64,000 bases of DNA from Celeribacter baekdonensis. GTDB taxonomy: Bacteria; Pseudomonadota; Alphaproteobacteria; Rhodobacterales; Rhodobacteraceae. The notes below the pieces were generated by a model, which ran no database searches, was not told where the DNA came from, and was given only the letters and a program-made list of their open reading frames with translations. Position 1 is the first letter of the stretch; every line of letters begins with the position of its first letter. This document shows positions 32,696-41,327 of the stretch, piece by piece. Made by a program: the position numbers and the translations under genes. Where the stretch lies: positions 1 to 64,000 of the forward strand of contig NZ_FNBL01000017.1 of assembly GCF_900102315.1 (NCBI RefSeq), read 5' to 3'.

Positions 32696-33811
32696 ATGCT
32701 GCAACGCTCAGGTCCCCTCAAAGGTGTACGCATTGTTGAAATGGCAGGTCTTGGCCCTGCGCCGTTTGCTGCGATGCATCTGGCTGATCTGGGCGCTGAA
32801 GTGGTGCGCATCGCGCGGCCCGGTCAGAAATTTCCGTTGCCGATTGATGCGAAATACAATCTGTTCAACCGCTCGCGCCGCAGCCTGACACTTGACCTGA
32901 CAAAGGCCAGAGATGTCGACCGGCTCTGGCAGTTGATCGAACGTGCCGAGGTGCTGATCGAAGGGTTCAGGCCGGGCAAAATGGAAAAGCTGGGATTTGG
33001 TCCGGAACAGGTGCAGGCGCGCAATCCGGCCTTGGTCTATGGCCGATTGACCGGATGGGGACAGGAAGGGCCGCTGGCACATGCAGCGGGCCACGACATG
33101 AATTATGCCGCCATAACCGGTGCGGTTTGGGGTTTGGGCGATGCGGACCGCCCGCCACCTGCACCGATGAACCTGATCGCGGATCAGGGCGGCGGCGCGA
33201 TGATGCTGAACGTTGGTATCCTTGCAGCCCTGACTCATGCGCGCGCCACGGGGCAGGGGCAGGTGGTCGATACGGCCATGACGGACGGGGTTAACCTGCT
33301 GATGACCATGCAGCACGGGTTGGTCGCATGTGGCGCTTGGTCTGATAAACGGTCTGGCGATTTTATCAACGGCGGCGTTGCGTGGTATCGTTGTTACGAA
33401 ACGGGCGATGGCAAATATGTGTCCGTTGGATGTCTCGAACCGCAATTTTTTGCCGAACTTCTGGCACTTCTGGGCCTCACAGACGATCCGCGCTTTGCCG
33501 ATCAATACGCACCCACCGCGCAGGCCAGTATGATGGACGCGCTTACGGAGATTTTCCTGACTGCGACCCAACAGGAATGGTGCGATATTCTGGAAGGCAG
33601 CGACGCGTGTTTCGCACCTGTGGTTTCTCTGGCTGACGCATCGGATCATGCGCATAATCGCGCCCGGGGCAGCTTTGTCACAGTAGGTGGCATCGAGATG
33701 CCGACGCCCGCACCGCGATTCTCGCGAACACAACCCGACACACCGACGACCGGAGATGCGGGAGAAATCAGCCTTGATGAAATCCTTGAACACTGGGGGA
33801 ACAACGCATGA
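32696..33811 (+). CDS. CoA-transferase family III, alpha-methylacyl-CoA racemase type
   Basis: A 371-aa CaiB/BaiF-fold protein of the AMACR branch, which interconverts 2R- and 2S-methylacyl-CoA. Typical parts: VRIVEMAGLGPAPFAAMHLADLGAEVVRIARPG, NRSRRSLTLDLTKA, GRLTGWGQEGPLAHAAGHDMNYAAITG with the catalytic His, and APMNLIADQGGGAMM with the catalytic Asp. This supports racemase rather than transferase function. Such an enzyme is required when a methyl branch of either configuration must enter stereospecific beta-oxidation. Its end overlaps the second livH start. Confidence 0.88.
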   Translation: MLQRSGPLKGVRIVEMAGLGPAPFAAMHLADLGAEVVRIARPGQKFPLPIDAKYNLFNRSRRSLTLDLTKARDVDRLWQLIERAEVLIEGFRPGKMEKLGFGPEQVQARNPALVYGRLTGWGQEGPLAHAAGHDMNYAAITGAVWGLGDADRPPPAPMNLIADQGGGAMMLNVGILAALTHARATGQGQVVDTAMTDGVNLLMTMQHGLVACGAWSDKRSGDFINGGVAWYRCYETGDGKYVSVGCLEPQFFAELLALLGLTDDPRFADQYAPTAQASMMDALTEIFLTATQQEWCDILEGSDACFAPVVSLADASDHAHNRARGSFVTVGGIEMPTPAPRFSRTQPDTPTTGDAGEISLDEILEHWGNNA

Positions 33812-34689
33812 CTGCCTTGTCTTTTGCCGATGCGATGCAGCTTTTTGTGGTCGGCCTGTCACAAGGGTGCCTTTATAGCCTGATCGCGATTGGTCTGGTG
33901 CTTGTGTATAAGGCGACTGAGCAGGTGAATTTTGCCCAAGGCGAATTCATGATGCTGGGGGCATTTGTCGGGTATCAGTTCATCGTGCTGATGGGGATGC
34001 CCTACTGGCTGGGTGCGATGTTGACATTGGTCTTCATGGGCGCATTCGGCTACGGCGTCGAAGCGCTTGTGGTGCGGCGCCTGACGGGCCAGCCGGTGTT
34101 CACTGTCTTTATCCTGACGCTGGCATTGGGTATCGCGCTCAGGGCGGTTGCAGGGATAATTTGGGGGTTTGGCAACTATTCGTTGCCTGCTCCGGTTGAT
34201 GGCAATCTTACACTGGGCCCAGTGATCATTTCTTGGGCCAGCGTGTTGTCGATTGTTGTCACCGCGGTTGTCGCCAGCGCGCTGTACCTGTTTTTCCGTT
34301 ACGCTCGGCAGGGTGTCGCCATGCAGGCGTTGTCCCTGAACCAGTTAGCAGCGTTCTACATGGGTATTCCTGTGAAACGGCTGACATCCTCGATCTGGGC
34401 AATGTCCGCGATCTTTGGCGGGATTGCCGGACTGCTCCTGGGGCCAATGACGTTGGTTTCGACGCAGATGGGTTTTATCGGGTTCAAGGCATTTGCAGGG
34501 GCAATTGTCGGTGGTTTCGGCTCCATCCCCGGTGCGGTGATCGGTTGCTTGCTGATCGGTGTGACGGAACCGTTTTTCGATATCATGTTCCCGACCCTCA
34601 AAGGAATTGGTGCCTACTTGATCATGTTCCTTGTGCTGTTGATCCGTCCGCAAGGCCTGCTGGCCCAAATTTATGCAAAGAAGGTCTAA
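33808..34689 (+). CDS. livH: ABC transporter permease LivH-like 2
   Basis: A 293-aa membrane permease of the second importer. LSQGCLYSLIAIGLVLVYKATEQVNFAQGEFMMLGAFVGYQF is the LivH start, and RYARQGVAMQALSLNQLAAFYMGIPVKRLTSSIWAMSAIFGGIAGLLLGP the coupling region. It is overlapped by the racemase gene (ATGA), so the importer is part of the beta-oxidation operon itself. It is not a close copy of the first LivH. Confidence 0.92.
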   Translation: MTALSFADAMQLFVVGLSQGCLYSLIAIGLVLVYKATEQVNFAQGEFMMLGAFVGYQFIVLMGMPYWLGAMLTLVFMGAFGYGVEALVVRRLTGQPVFTVFILTLALGIALRAVAGIIWGFGNYSLPAPVDGNLTLGPVIISWASVLSIVVTAVVASALYLFFRYARQGVAMQALSLNQLAAFYMGIPVKRLTSSIWAMSAIFGGIAGLLLGPMTLVSTQMGFIGFKAFAGAIVGGFGSIPGAVIGCLLIGVTEPFFDIMFPTLKGIGAYLIMFLVLLIRPQGLLAQIYAKKV

Positions 34690-34692
34690 GCC

Positions 34693-35772
34693 ATGCGCGT
34701 AATTTTTCGCAAATCCTATGTTCAGGACATCCAGCTTTTCCGCGACCGTGGACAGGCATTCTGGTATCTGCTGTTTGCCGCGATCGCACTGGCCGCGCCG
34801 CTGTTTCTGGACGGCTATTTTCTGGATGAACTCTCATTCGTATTCATCTATGCTATCGCGGGTCTCGGGCTAATGGTGCTGACCGGATTTTCCGGGCAGG
34901 TGAGTTTCGGACAGGCGGCGTTTGTCGCAATCGGTGCCTACACTCACACGATCCTGCTGACCCGTTACAGCGTGCCGTGGCTTTTGTCGCTGCCGATAGC
35001 GGCGTTGGTGGCTGGGCTGGTCGGGTTGGCCGTCGGACGGATCTGCGGAAAGATGCACGGGCTGTATCTGGCGATTGCCACGCTTTCGATTGCGATTGTG
35101 ACCGAACGGCTCATCGGTGGTGCGGGCGATTTCACAGGCGGTCATCGTGGCCTTTCGGTGCCGGAAATCAATATTCTCGGGCTGGCCATCGACGAAAGCT
35201 GGAAAGTTTATCTGCTGAATTTTGTCATCTTCGTGGGTTGTATCCTGATCGTTCGCAACCTGACACGCACAAGGTCGGGTCGCGCCATGATTGCGATCCG
35301 CGACTCCGAAGTGTCGGCGCGGGCGTTGGGAACCAATGTGGCCTTCTTCAAGGCATATGCGTTCTTCATCTCGGCAGTTTTTGCGGGCCTCGCGGGCGGG
35401 CTGCTGGCGCACGCCTTCTTCTACATCACGCCGGAAACCTTCGGAATGGGGGAATCCATCCGTCTGCTGTTGATGATCGTCGTCGGCGGGATCGGAACCA
35501 TCCACGGCGCGGTTTTTGGGGCGTTCTTTATCGTGCTGCTGCCAACCGTGTTGAGCTGGGTCAAGATCGTGCTGCCCAGTGCAGTCGCCACGTCCGGCGG
35601 TTTCGATAGTCTTGCATTCGGTCTGATCCTGCTGGGGTTCATCCTGTTCGAACCTGACGGACTTTATGGACGCTGGACCAAGATCCATCACTATTTCAAC
35701 GTGTTCCCGATGTACAAGAAGCGCAGTTTCCAGCGTCAGAAGACATTCCTCAAAACGGAGCGTTTAAGATGA
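34693..35772 (+). CDS. livM: ABC transporter permease LivM-like 2
   Basis: A 359-aa permease, longer than the first LivM because of an N-terminal extension (MRVIFRKSYVQDIQLFRDRGQAFWY) and a basic C-terminal tail (YKKRSFQRQKTFLKTE). Core motifs: LGLMVLTGFSGQVSFGQAAFVAIGAY and GRAMIAIRDSEVSARALGTNVAFFKAYAFFISAVFAGLAGGLLAHAF. Its stop overlaps the livG start by 4 nt. Confidence 0.92.
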   Translation: MRVIFRKSYVQDIQLFRDRGQAFWYLLFAAIALAAPLFLDGYFLDELSFVFIYAIAGLGLMVLTGFSGQVSFGQAAFVAIGAYTHTILLTRYSVPWLLSLPIAALVAGLVGLAVGRICGKMHGLYLAIATLSIAIVTERLIGGAGDFTGGHRGLSVPEINILGLAIDESWKVYLLNFVIFVGCILIVRNLTRTRSGRAMIAIRDSEVSARALGTNVAFFKAYAFFISAVFAGLAGGLLAHAFFYITPETFGMGESIRLLLMIVVGGIGTIHGAVFGAFFIVLLPTVLSWVKIVLPSAVATSGGFDSLAFGLILLGFILFEPDGLYGRWTKIHHYFNVFPMYKKRSFQRQKTFLKTERLR

Positions 35773-36536
35773 ACGGGTTGGAGATAGATAACGTATCGCT
35801 TTCCTTTGGTGGTTTGAAAGCGGTGGATGGCTTGAGCTTTTCAGTTGAACCGGGGTCGGTGTTCACCATCATTGGCCCCAATGGCGCGGGCAAAAGCACG
35901 GTGTTCAACCTCATCTGCCGGATTTACGATCCGTCGCAAGGCGACATCCGGTTCAACGGCAAAAGCCTGCGAAAAGCGAAATCCCATGAGGTAATCAACC
36001 ACGGCATTGCGCGGACGTTCCAGAATATCGAACTGTTCGAACATGCGTCATTGCTTGATAACTTGCTGATCGGGCGCATCCGTCACGGCAAATTCGGGCC
36101 TCTGAGTGAGCTGTTTTTTACCCGTTCGCAGATGCGTCAGGAACTGGCCCACCGCCGCAAAGCCGAAGAAATAATCGAGTTTCTTGATCTCGAAGGCTAC
36201 CGTCATGCACGGGTTGCGGATTTGCCGTATGGCGTGCGCAAAAAGACCGAAATGGCCCGCGCGTTGGTGTCGGAGCCAAAGATCCTGTTGCTGGACGAAC
36301 CGTCAAGCGGACTGACCAGCGAGGAAACCGACGATACTGCTTTTGTGATTGAAGATATCCGCGAGGTCCTGGGTGTCACCGTTGTTATGATCGAACACGA
36401 CATGAAACTGGTGAACAAAGTTTCGGACATGGTGCTGGCCATCAACGAAGGCCGGTTTCTTGCAAGCGGCAGCGCATCCGAAGTTCAAAGCGATCCCGAT
36501 GTTCAGGCGGCATATCTGGGAGGGCAGGCAGCATGA
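35769..36536 (+). CDS. livG: ABC transporter ATP-binding protein LivG-like 2
   Basis: A 255-aa ATPase with Walker A GPNGAGKST, the FQNIELFEHASLLDNLLIGR segment, a modified signature ADLPYGVRKKTEMARAL and Walker B ILLLDEPSSGLTSEE. The signature is LPYGVRK instead of LSGGQ, a known LivG-type variation. It couples with LivF downstream. Confidence 0.92.
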   Translation: MNGLEIDNVSLSFGGLKAVDGLSFSVEPGSVFTIIGPNGAGKSTVFNLICRIYDPSQGDIRFNGKSLRKAKSHEVINHGIARTFQNIELFEHASLLDNLLIGRIRHGKFGPLSELFFTRSQMRQELAHRRKAEEIIEFLDLEGYRHARVADLPYGVRKKTEMARALVSEPKILLLDEPSSGLTSEETDDTAFVIEDIREVLGVTVVMIEHDMKLVNKVSDMVLAINEGRFLASGSASEVQSDPDVQAAYLGGQAA

Positions 36537-37303
36537 CCGAGGTACTGCGCGCCAGCAACGTCGAAACGATGTATGGCAGGGTGATGGCCATTCGCGGCAT
36601 CAGCCTGACGGTCAAGGAAGGGTCGGTCGTTACGGTCATGGGCTCCAATGGGGCGGGCAAAACGACGATTTTGAAAACCATCTCCGGCGCGCTTGATCCG
36701 TTCAAGGGGCAGGTGGAATTTGAAGGGCGCGATATCACCGCGCTTGACCCAGATGTCATCGCGCGCGTCGGCATCGCCCATTCACCCGAAGGGCGCGAAG
36801 TGTTTTCCCTCTTGTCGGTCAAGGACAACCTGATGATGGGTGCCTATTGCCGCAAGGATCGCGATGAAGTGGCGCGTGACTTGGAAAAGGTGCTGGGCTG
36901 GTTTCCCGTGCTGCGCACCTTTCTGGAAAAGCAGGCGATCTATCTATCTGGCGGGCAACAACAGATGTTGGCTTTGGGTCGCGCGTTTATGCAGCGTCCG
37001 CGCGTGATGTTGCTGGACGAGCCGTCGCTGGGCCTGTCACCGCTCCTGATTTCCGAGATTTTCCAGATCATCAAACGGATCAACGTCGAAGAAGGCGTGA
37101 CCATGTTGCTGGTTGAACAGAACGCCAGTGTTGCGCTGCCGGCCGCCGATTTCGGGTACGTCCTTGAAACCGGCCGGATCGTTATGGAAGGTGAACGCGA
37201 CGTTCTCATGAAAAGTGCTGACATTCGCGAATTCTACCTTGGCATCAAAGCAGAAAGTGCGCGCGGCGACCGCCGCTGGAAAGCAAGAAAGACGTGGCGA
37301 TGA
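36533..37303 (+). CDS. livF: ABC transporter ATP-binding protein LivF-like 2
   Basis: A 256-aa ATPase with Walker A GSNGAGKTT, signature LSGGQQQMLALGRAF and Walker B VMLLDEPSLGLSP. It has an additional basic C-terminal tail (ESARGDRRWKARKTWR). The gene ends in ATGA that also starts the following acyl-CoA synthetase, joining transport and activation in one translational unit. Confidence 0.92.
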   Translation: MTEVLRASNVETMYGRVMAIRGISLTVKEGSVVTVMGSNGAGKTTILKTISGALDPFKGQVEFEGRDITALDPDVIARVGIAHSPEGREVFSLLSVKDNLMMGAYCRKDRDEVARDLEKVLGWFPVLRTFLEKQAIYLSGGQQQMLALGRAFMQRPRVMLLDEPSLGLSPLLISEIFQIIKRINVEEGVTMLLVEQNASVALPAADFGYVLETGRIVMEGERDVLMKSADIREFYLGIKAESARGDRRWKARKTWR

Positions 37304-39147
37304 ACACAATGCAAGACCAATCCACCGCAGGATGGACGCCGCCGCCGGTCCAGATTGACGGCTGTGACACGTTCTCCAAACTGTTCCGGCAGAACTGCAA
37401 GAAGTTCGGCAACAAAATCGCAATCCGCGAAAAGGATTTCGGCATCTGGAAAGAATTCAGCTGGCTGGACTATTACGCATCCGCGCGCAGGGTCGGGTGT
37501 TCACTTATGGCGTTGGGCTACCGTGAAGGTGACGTGGCCGCGATCATTAGTGAAGACAACAAGGAGTGGGTGTTTGCCGACCTTGGCATCCAGTGCATCG
37601 GGGCCACGACTCACGGGCTATATCCTACTTTGCAGGAAAAGCAAGTTGCCTATCAGTTGAACGATAGCGGAGCGAAGGTGCTATTCGTTGAGGATGAAGA
37701 GCAGCTAGATAAGTATCTGGGTGTGGAGGACCAGCTTGATCATCTCGAAAAAGTTATCGTATTTGATATGGAAGGGTTGCGCAGTTTCCAGCATGACAAA
37801 GTCATAGGCTGGGAAGAATTTCTCGCACTGTCGGACGCTAAAATCGAAGAACTGAGCGTTGAATTTGAGCGCCGCGTTGATGCGGGCGATCCCGAAGATA
37901 TCGCAACGCTGATCTATACGTCCGGCACAACCGGTGCTCCCAAAGGTGCCGCGATGTCGCACCGCTTCTTTCTAGCGCAATCGGATAATTACCCCGAATT
38001 GCCGCTCGGACCGGGCGATGAAGTTTTGACGTTCCTGCCGCTGTGTCACGCGGCCGAACGGATCCTGTCTGTCTGCGTGCCGATCCGTCACGGCATAACC
38101 ATCAACATCGCGGAAAGCGGCGATACATTTGCCGCTGACATTCAGGAAGTCGCGCCAACATTCATCTTTGCGGTGCCGCGCGTGTGGGAAAAATTCTATT
38201 CCCGTATCAATTTTGTGATGAATGATGCCACCGCATTTGGCCGGTTTGCCTATGACCAAGCCCTGAAAACGGCTGGACGCAGGGAGGCATTGATTGCTGC
38301 GGGAAAATCTGTGCCGACGATGCTTAGGCTTAGGCATAAGGTGCTGGACTTTCTGGTGCTTCGAAATATCAGGGTCGAACTGGGACTGGCGCGCGCGCAT
38401 ACGATCGTATCGGGTGCGGCACCGATTTCAGCCCGACTGCTCAGCTGGTTCAATGCCCTTGGGGTGACAGTACAAGAGGCATATGGCCAGACCGAAACCG
38501 GCATTGTGACTGCAACCATACCGGGCAGATCACCGATCGGTTCCATCGGCCGGGCAATGCGCAATGTCGAAGCGAAACTGGCCGATGACGGTGAAATCCT
38601 CATTCGCTCATCCAGCAATTTTTCGGGTTATCTGAACCAGCCTGAAAAGACGGCGGAAACCGTGGTCGATGGCTGGGTCTATACGGGTGATGTTGGGACG
38701 ATGGATGCCAATGGTGACCTAACTATTCTGGACCGCAAGAAGGACATCATCATCACCGCAGGCGGCAAGAACATTACGCCTTCGCAGTTGGAAAACGAGC
38801 TCAAATTCTCGCCCTATATTTCTGATGCGGTGATCATCGGGGACAAGCGCAAATACCTGAGCGTGCTGATCATGATCGACCACGAAAACGTTGAAAAATA
38901 CGCGCAGGAAAAGCGTATCCCGTTTTCCAACTACAAATCCCTGTGCGCAAACACCCAAATCCAGGACTTGATCGAAGGCGAGGTGGAACAGGCGAACAGC
39001 GGTTTCGCGCCGGTCGAGCAGGTAAAGAAATTCCGGCTGATCGACGTACTTTTGACAGCCGAAGACGACGAGCTGACTCCGACGATGAAGCTTAAGCGCA
39101 ACGAGATCGAGCGCAAATACAAAGACCTGATCGAAACGATGTATTGA
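37300..39147 (+). CDS. Long-chain-type acyl-CoA synthetase (AMP-forming), 615 aa
   Basis: A FAA1/FadD-like ligase, longer than the two in the first operon. TLIYTSGTTGAPKGAAMSHRF, VQEAYGQTETGIVTATIPG, WVYTGDVGTMDANGDLTILDRKKDIIITAGGKNITPSQLENELK and the C-terminal TPTMKLKRNEIERKYKDLIE are the family motifs. FAA1-type enzymes placed in liv operons may couple uptake of a hydrophobic acid to its CoA activation at the membrane (inference). The start is the ATG at 37300 overlapping the livF stop; a GTG two codons earlier is possible. Confidence 0.9.
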   Translation: MNTMQDQSTAGWTPPPVQIDGCDTFSKLFRQNCKKFGNKIAIREKDFGIWKEFSWLDYYASARRVGCSLMALGYREGDVAAIISEDNKEWVFADLGIQCIGATTHGLYPTLQEKQVAYQLNDSGAKVLFVEDEEQLDKYLGVEDQLDHLEKVIVFDMEGLRSFQHDKVIGWEEFLALSDAKIEELSVEFERRVDAGDPEDIATLIYTSGTTGAPKGAAMSHRFFLAQSDNYPELPLGPGDEVLTFLPLCHAAERILSVCVPIRHGITINIAESGDTFAADIQEVAPTFIFAVPRVWEKFYSRINFVMNDATAFGRFAYDQALKTAGRREALIAAGKSVPTMLRLRHKVLDFLVLRNIRVELGLARAHTIVSGAAPISARLLSWFNALGVTVQEAYGQTETGIVTATIPGRSPIGSIGRAMRNVEAKLADDGEILIRSSSNFSGYLNQPEKTAETVVDGWVYTGDVGTMDANGDLTILDRKKDIIITAGGKNITPSQLENELKFSPYISDAVIIGDKRKYLSVLIMIDHENVEKYAQEKRIPFSNYKSLCANTQIQDLIEGEVEQANSGFAPVEQVKKFRLIDVLLTAEDDELTPTMKLKRNEIERKYKDLIETMY

Positions 39148-39167
39148 AACACCAAAGGGAGAGACCA

Positions 39168-40331
39168 ATGAAGAAACTAGCAACAGCACTTGCGTTTACC
39201 GCAATGACAGCCACCGGCGCGATGGCCGAGGGGCTGCAGGGCGTGACCGACGACATGATCACGCTTGGCACCTATACGGACCTAAGCGGGCCGTTGGCAG
39301 TCTGGGGTGTGCCCGAGGCGAATGGCCTGCGCATGCGCGTGGACGAGATCAATGCGGCGGGCGGCATTCACGGTCGCCAGCTTGAGATTATAATCGAGGA
39401 CACGCAATATCAGGTGCCCCGCGCGATTCAGGTTGCAAACAAACTGATGCGCCGCGACCAGATTTTTGCGATGGTTGGCGCGCTTGGCACACCGATGAAC
39501 CTAGCGATCATGCCGCAACAAATTGAAGCGGGAATTCCCAACATGTTCCCGATGTCGGCCGAGGTCGAGATGTATGAACCATTGGATCCGATGAAATACG
39601 CATTTTTTCGCAGCTATACAGACCAGTTTCGCGCGGGCGTTGCATACTTCAAGGAAAATGGTGATTTCTCAACACCCTGCATTGCGCAACTCGCAAATGA
39701 AGCTGGTGAATCAATGGCGCTTGGCGTCACGCAGCAATTGGCAGAGTATGACATGAAAGTCGCGGCCAAAACGGAGCATTCGGCAACCGAATCCGATATG
39801 CTCTCGTCTGTAACCACATTGAAAAACGCCGGTTGCGATATCGTGTTTCTGGCGGGTGGGGTGCGCGATACAATTCTAGTTGTTGCAACATCTAAAAAGC
39901 TTGGTTTTGAACCGACTTTCGTGACTGGAATGGTGTCCTATATGGATGCAGTTGCGACTGCCGCTGATGGCGCGATGGATGGTCTATATCTGGTATCGCC
40001 TTTTGTTTTTGCGAACGCAGGAGACTCCGAAGGGGAAGCAAAACGTATCCTGGAGAGTTACAGCGAAATTTACGGTGAAAAGATGGCCCCACAAGCGCAG
40101 CTTGGTTACGTTTTCATCGACCTGATTGCCGTGGCGCTCGAAGCTGCTGGTCGCGATCTGACGACCGAAGGATTTCTGGCCGCAACCGAAGCGATCACTA
40201 GCTATGTTGATCCGATCGGCGGCCAGTCGGTCAGCTTTGGCCCGGAAGACCATCAGGGCATCGAAAGTCTGATTATGGCAAAAGTCGAAGACGGTAAATG
40301 GACTATTGCGGCCCGCGGGCTCGACTACTAA
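39168..40331 (+). CDS. Branched-chain-type ABC transporter substrate-binding protein 2
   Basis: A 387-aa periplasmic binding protein with a Sec signal peptide (MKKLATALAFTAMTATGAMA, cut after AMA). The mature part: ITLGTYTDLSGPLAVWGVPEANGLRMRVDEINAAGGIHGRQLEIIIEDTQYQVPRAIQVANKLM, a Leu/Ile/Val-binding fold. It lacks the Tat-type signal of the first binding protein and is only distantly related to it. It closes the second operon and is followed by a strong hairpin terminator. Confidence 0.9.
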   Translation: MKKLATALAFTAMTATGAMAEGLQGVTDDMITLGTYTDLSGPLAVWGVPEANGLRMRVDEINAAGGIHGRQLEIIIEDTQYQVPRAIQVANKLMRRDQIFAMVGALGTPMNLAIMPQQIEAGIPNMFPMSAEVEMYEPLDPMKYAFFRSYTDQFRAGVAYFKENGDFSTPCIAQLANEAGESMALGVTQQLAEYDMKVAAKTEHSATESDMLSSVTTLKNAGCDIVFLAGGVRDTILVVATSKKLGFEPTFVTGMVSYMDAVATAADGAMDGLYLVSPFVFANAGDSEGEAKRILESYSEIYGEKMAPQAQLGYVFIDLIAVALEAAGRDLTTEGFLAATEAITSYVDPIGGQSVSFGPEDHQGIESLIMAKVEDGKWTIAARGLDY

Positions 40332-40347
40332 TCTGTCAGTGATAAAT

Positions 40348-40377
40348 GCGGGCGGTGCTTCGGTTCCGCCCGTTGGT
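40348..40377 (+). terminator. Terminator after livK2
   Basis: GCGGGCGG and CCGCCCGT form an 8-bp GC-rich stem (one G-T pair) around a 10-nt loop containing TTCG, followed by TGGTTTT. It lies 17 bp after the binding protein stop. It would separate the operon from the TetR gene, which may then depend on read-through or its own promoter. Confidence 0.6.
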
Positions 40378-40392
40378 TTTGAAAGAGTAGCT

Positions 40393-41013
40393 TTGACTAG
40401 AATCCATTGGCACAAAAAAACCAAAGATGCCAAAGGCCAGCAAAAGCTGAAACGGCGGGCCATGCTCAATCTGGCCGCGCATTCGTTTTCAACAGTCGGA
40501 TACAAACAGACATCGATGGATGACATCGCAGCGGCACTCGCAGTCACCAAGCCCGCGCTTTATTATTACGCCAAAAACAAAGAAGATATCCTGATGCAAT
40601 GCGCCCGCATCTCGCTGGAGCGGGTCGAGCTATGCTTCACATCGGCAAAGGAAGTTCAGGGTAACGGGCTTGATCGTATCCGCGTATTCTTTAGAGTCTA
40701 TGCGAACATGGTTGTGAGCGAATTCGGCTCTGCCTTGATGCGCGAAGCGCGGCGCAATCTGACCGGAGAAAATCAGAAGAATTTGCGTCAGACAATGATA
40801 GACGGTCAGAATTTTCTTGAAAGTATTATCGCAGAAGGGATCAAAGACGGTTCTATCCGCGATTGCGACTCAAAGCGCCTCGCACATGTGCTTTTTTCGG
40901 CCTTCAACCAGATGCCGATCTGGTATAATCCGAAAGGGCCGCTTAACCCAGAGAGTATTGCAGATGAAATGCTGGAACTAATCATCCATGGCGTGGGTGC
41001 GAAGAATACTTGA
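40393..41013 (+). CDS. TetR family transcriptional regulator
   Basis: A ~206-aa repressor with the TetR HTH KRRAMLNLAAHSFSTVGYKQTSMDDIAAALAVTKPALYYYAKNKEDILMQC and a C-terminal ligand domain of the type seen in regulators of acyl-CoA degradation (TetR_C_33-like, unsure). No ATG stands in the right place; TTG at 40393 after GAAAGAG is proposed, while an in-frame ATG at 40306 lies inside the binding protein gene. The probable operator is the palindrome at 28690-28707, with an acyl-CoA intermediate as inducer (inference). Confidence 0.85.
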   Translation: MTRIHWHKKTKDAKGQQKLKRRAMLNLAAHSFSTVGYKQTSMDDIAAALAVTKPALYYYAKNKEDILMQCARISLERVELCFTSAKEVQGNGLDRIRVFFRVYANMVVSEFGSALMREARRNLTGENQKNLRQTMIDGQNFLESIIAEGIKDGSIRDCDSKRLAHVLFSAFNQMPIWYNPKGPLNPESIADEMLELIIHGVGAKNT

Positions 41014-41135
41014 TTCTAAATTTGTTGCCTATTCAAACAGCGCCGATTTTATTAAAGATTTAACATAAGATGGACTCTCGGATTTTTGAAGGAGCACTTT
41101 CATAATTAACATAAACTTCATTATGCGAATCTATC

Positions 41136-41312
41136 ATGTACGCGGGTGCGCGCTACCCCCGACTGCGACTCTTGTTAGAAAACAAAAGGCGCAAGATAGA
41201 AGGTTGGCGGTACGCTGGGGTGCCGGTGAACGTGATGGCGCTCGACCATATTCCGCGAGTTCAAGCGCAATCCTTCTCCGATCCATGCATCCCGCTGGTC
41301 GAGGTGCCATAG
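41136..41312 (+). CDS. Small ORF or C-terminal gene remnant (58 aa)
   Basis: A 58-codon frame from ATG 41136 to TAG 41312 encodes a peptide with protein-like composition (ENKRRKIEGWRYAGVPVNV, then a tail ending in PLVEVP). It fills most of the 314-bp gap between tetR and the nuclease gene and converges with the latter. I cannot assign a family. It may be the truncated end of a gene that was cut at the border of the defence island, or chance. Confidence 0.3.
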   Translation: MYAGARYPRLRLLLENKRRKIEGWRYAGVPVNVMALDHIPRVQAQSFSDPCIPLVEVP

Positions 41313-41327
41313 AGTGTCACGCAGCAT

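Noticed and set aside
32708-33862. Long minus-strand frame opposite the racemase gene
   Set aside because: Antisense to an AMACR-type gene with clear catalytic residues; the product has shadow-like composition.
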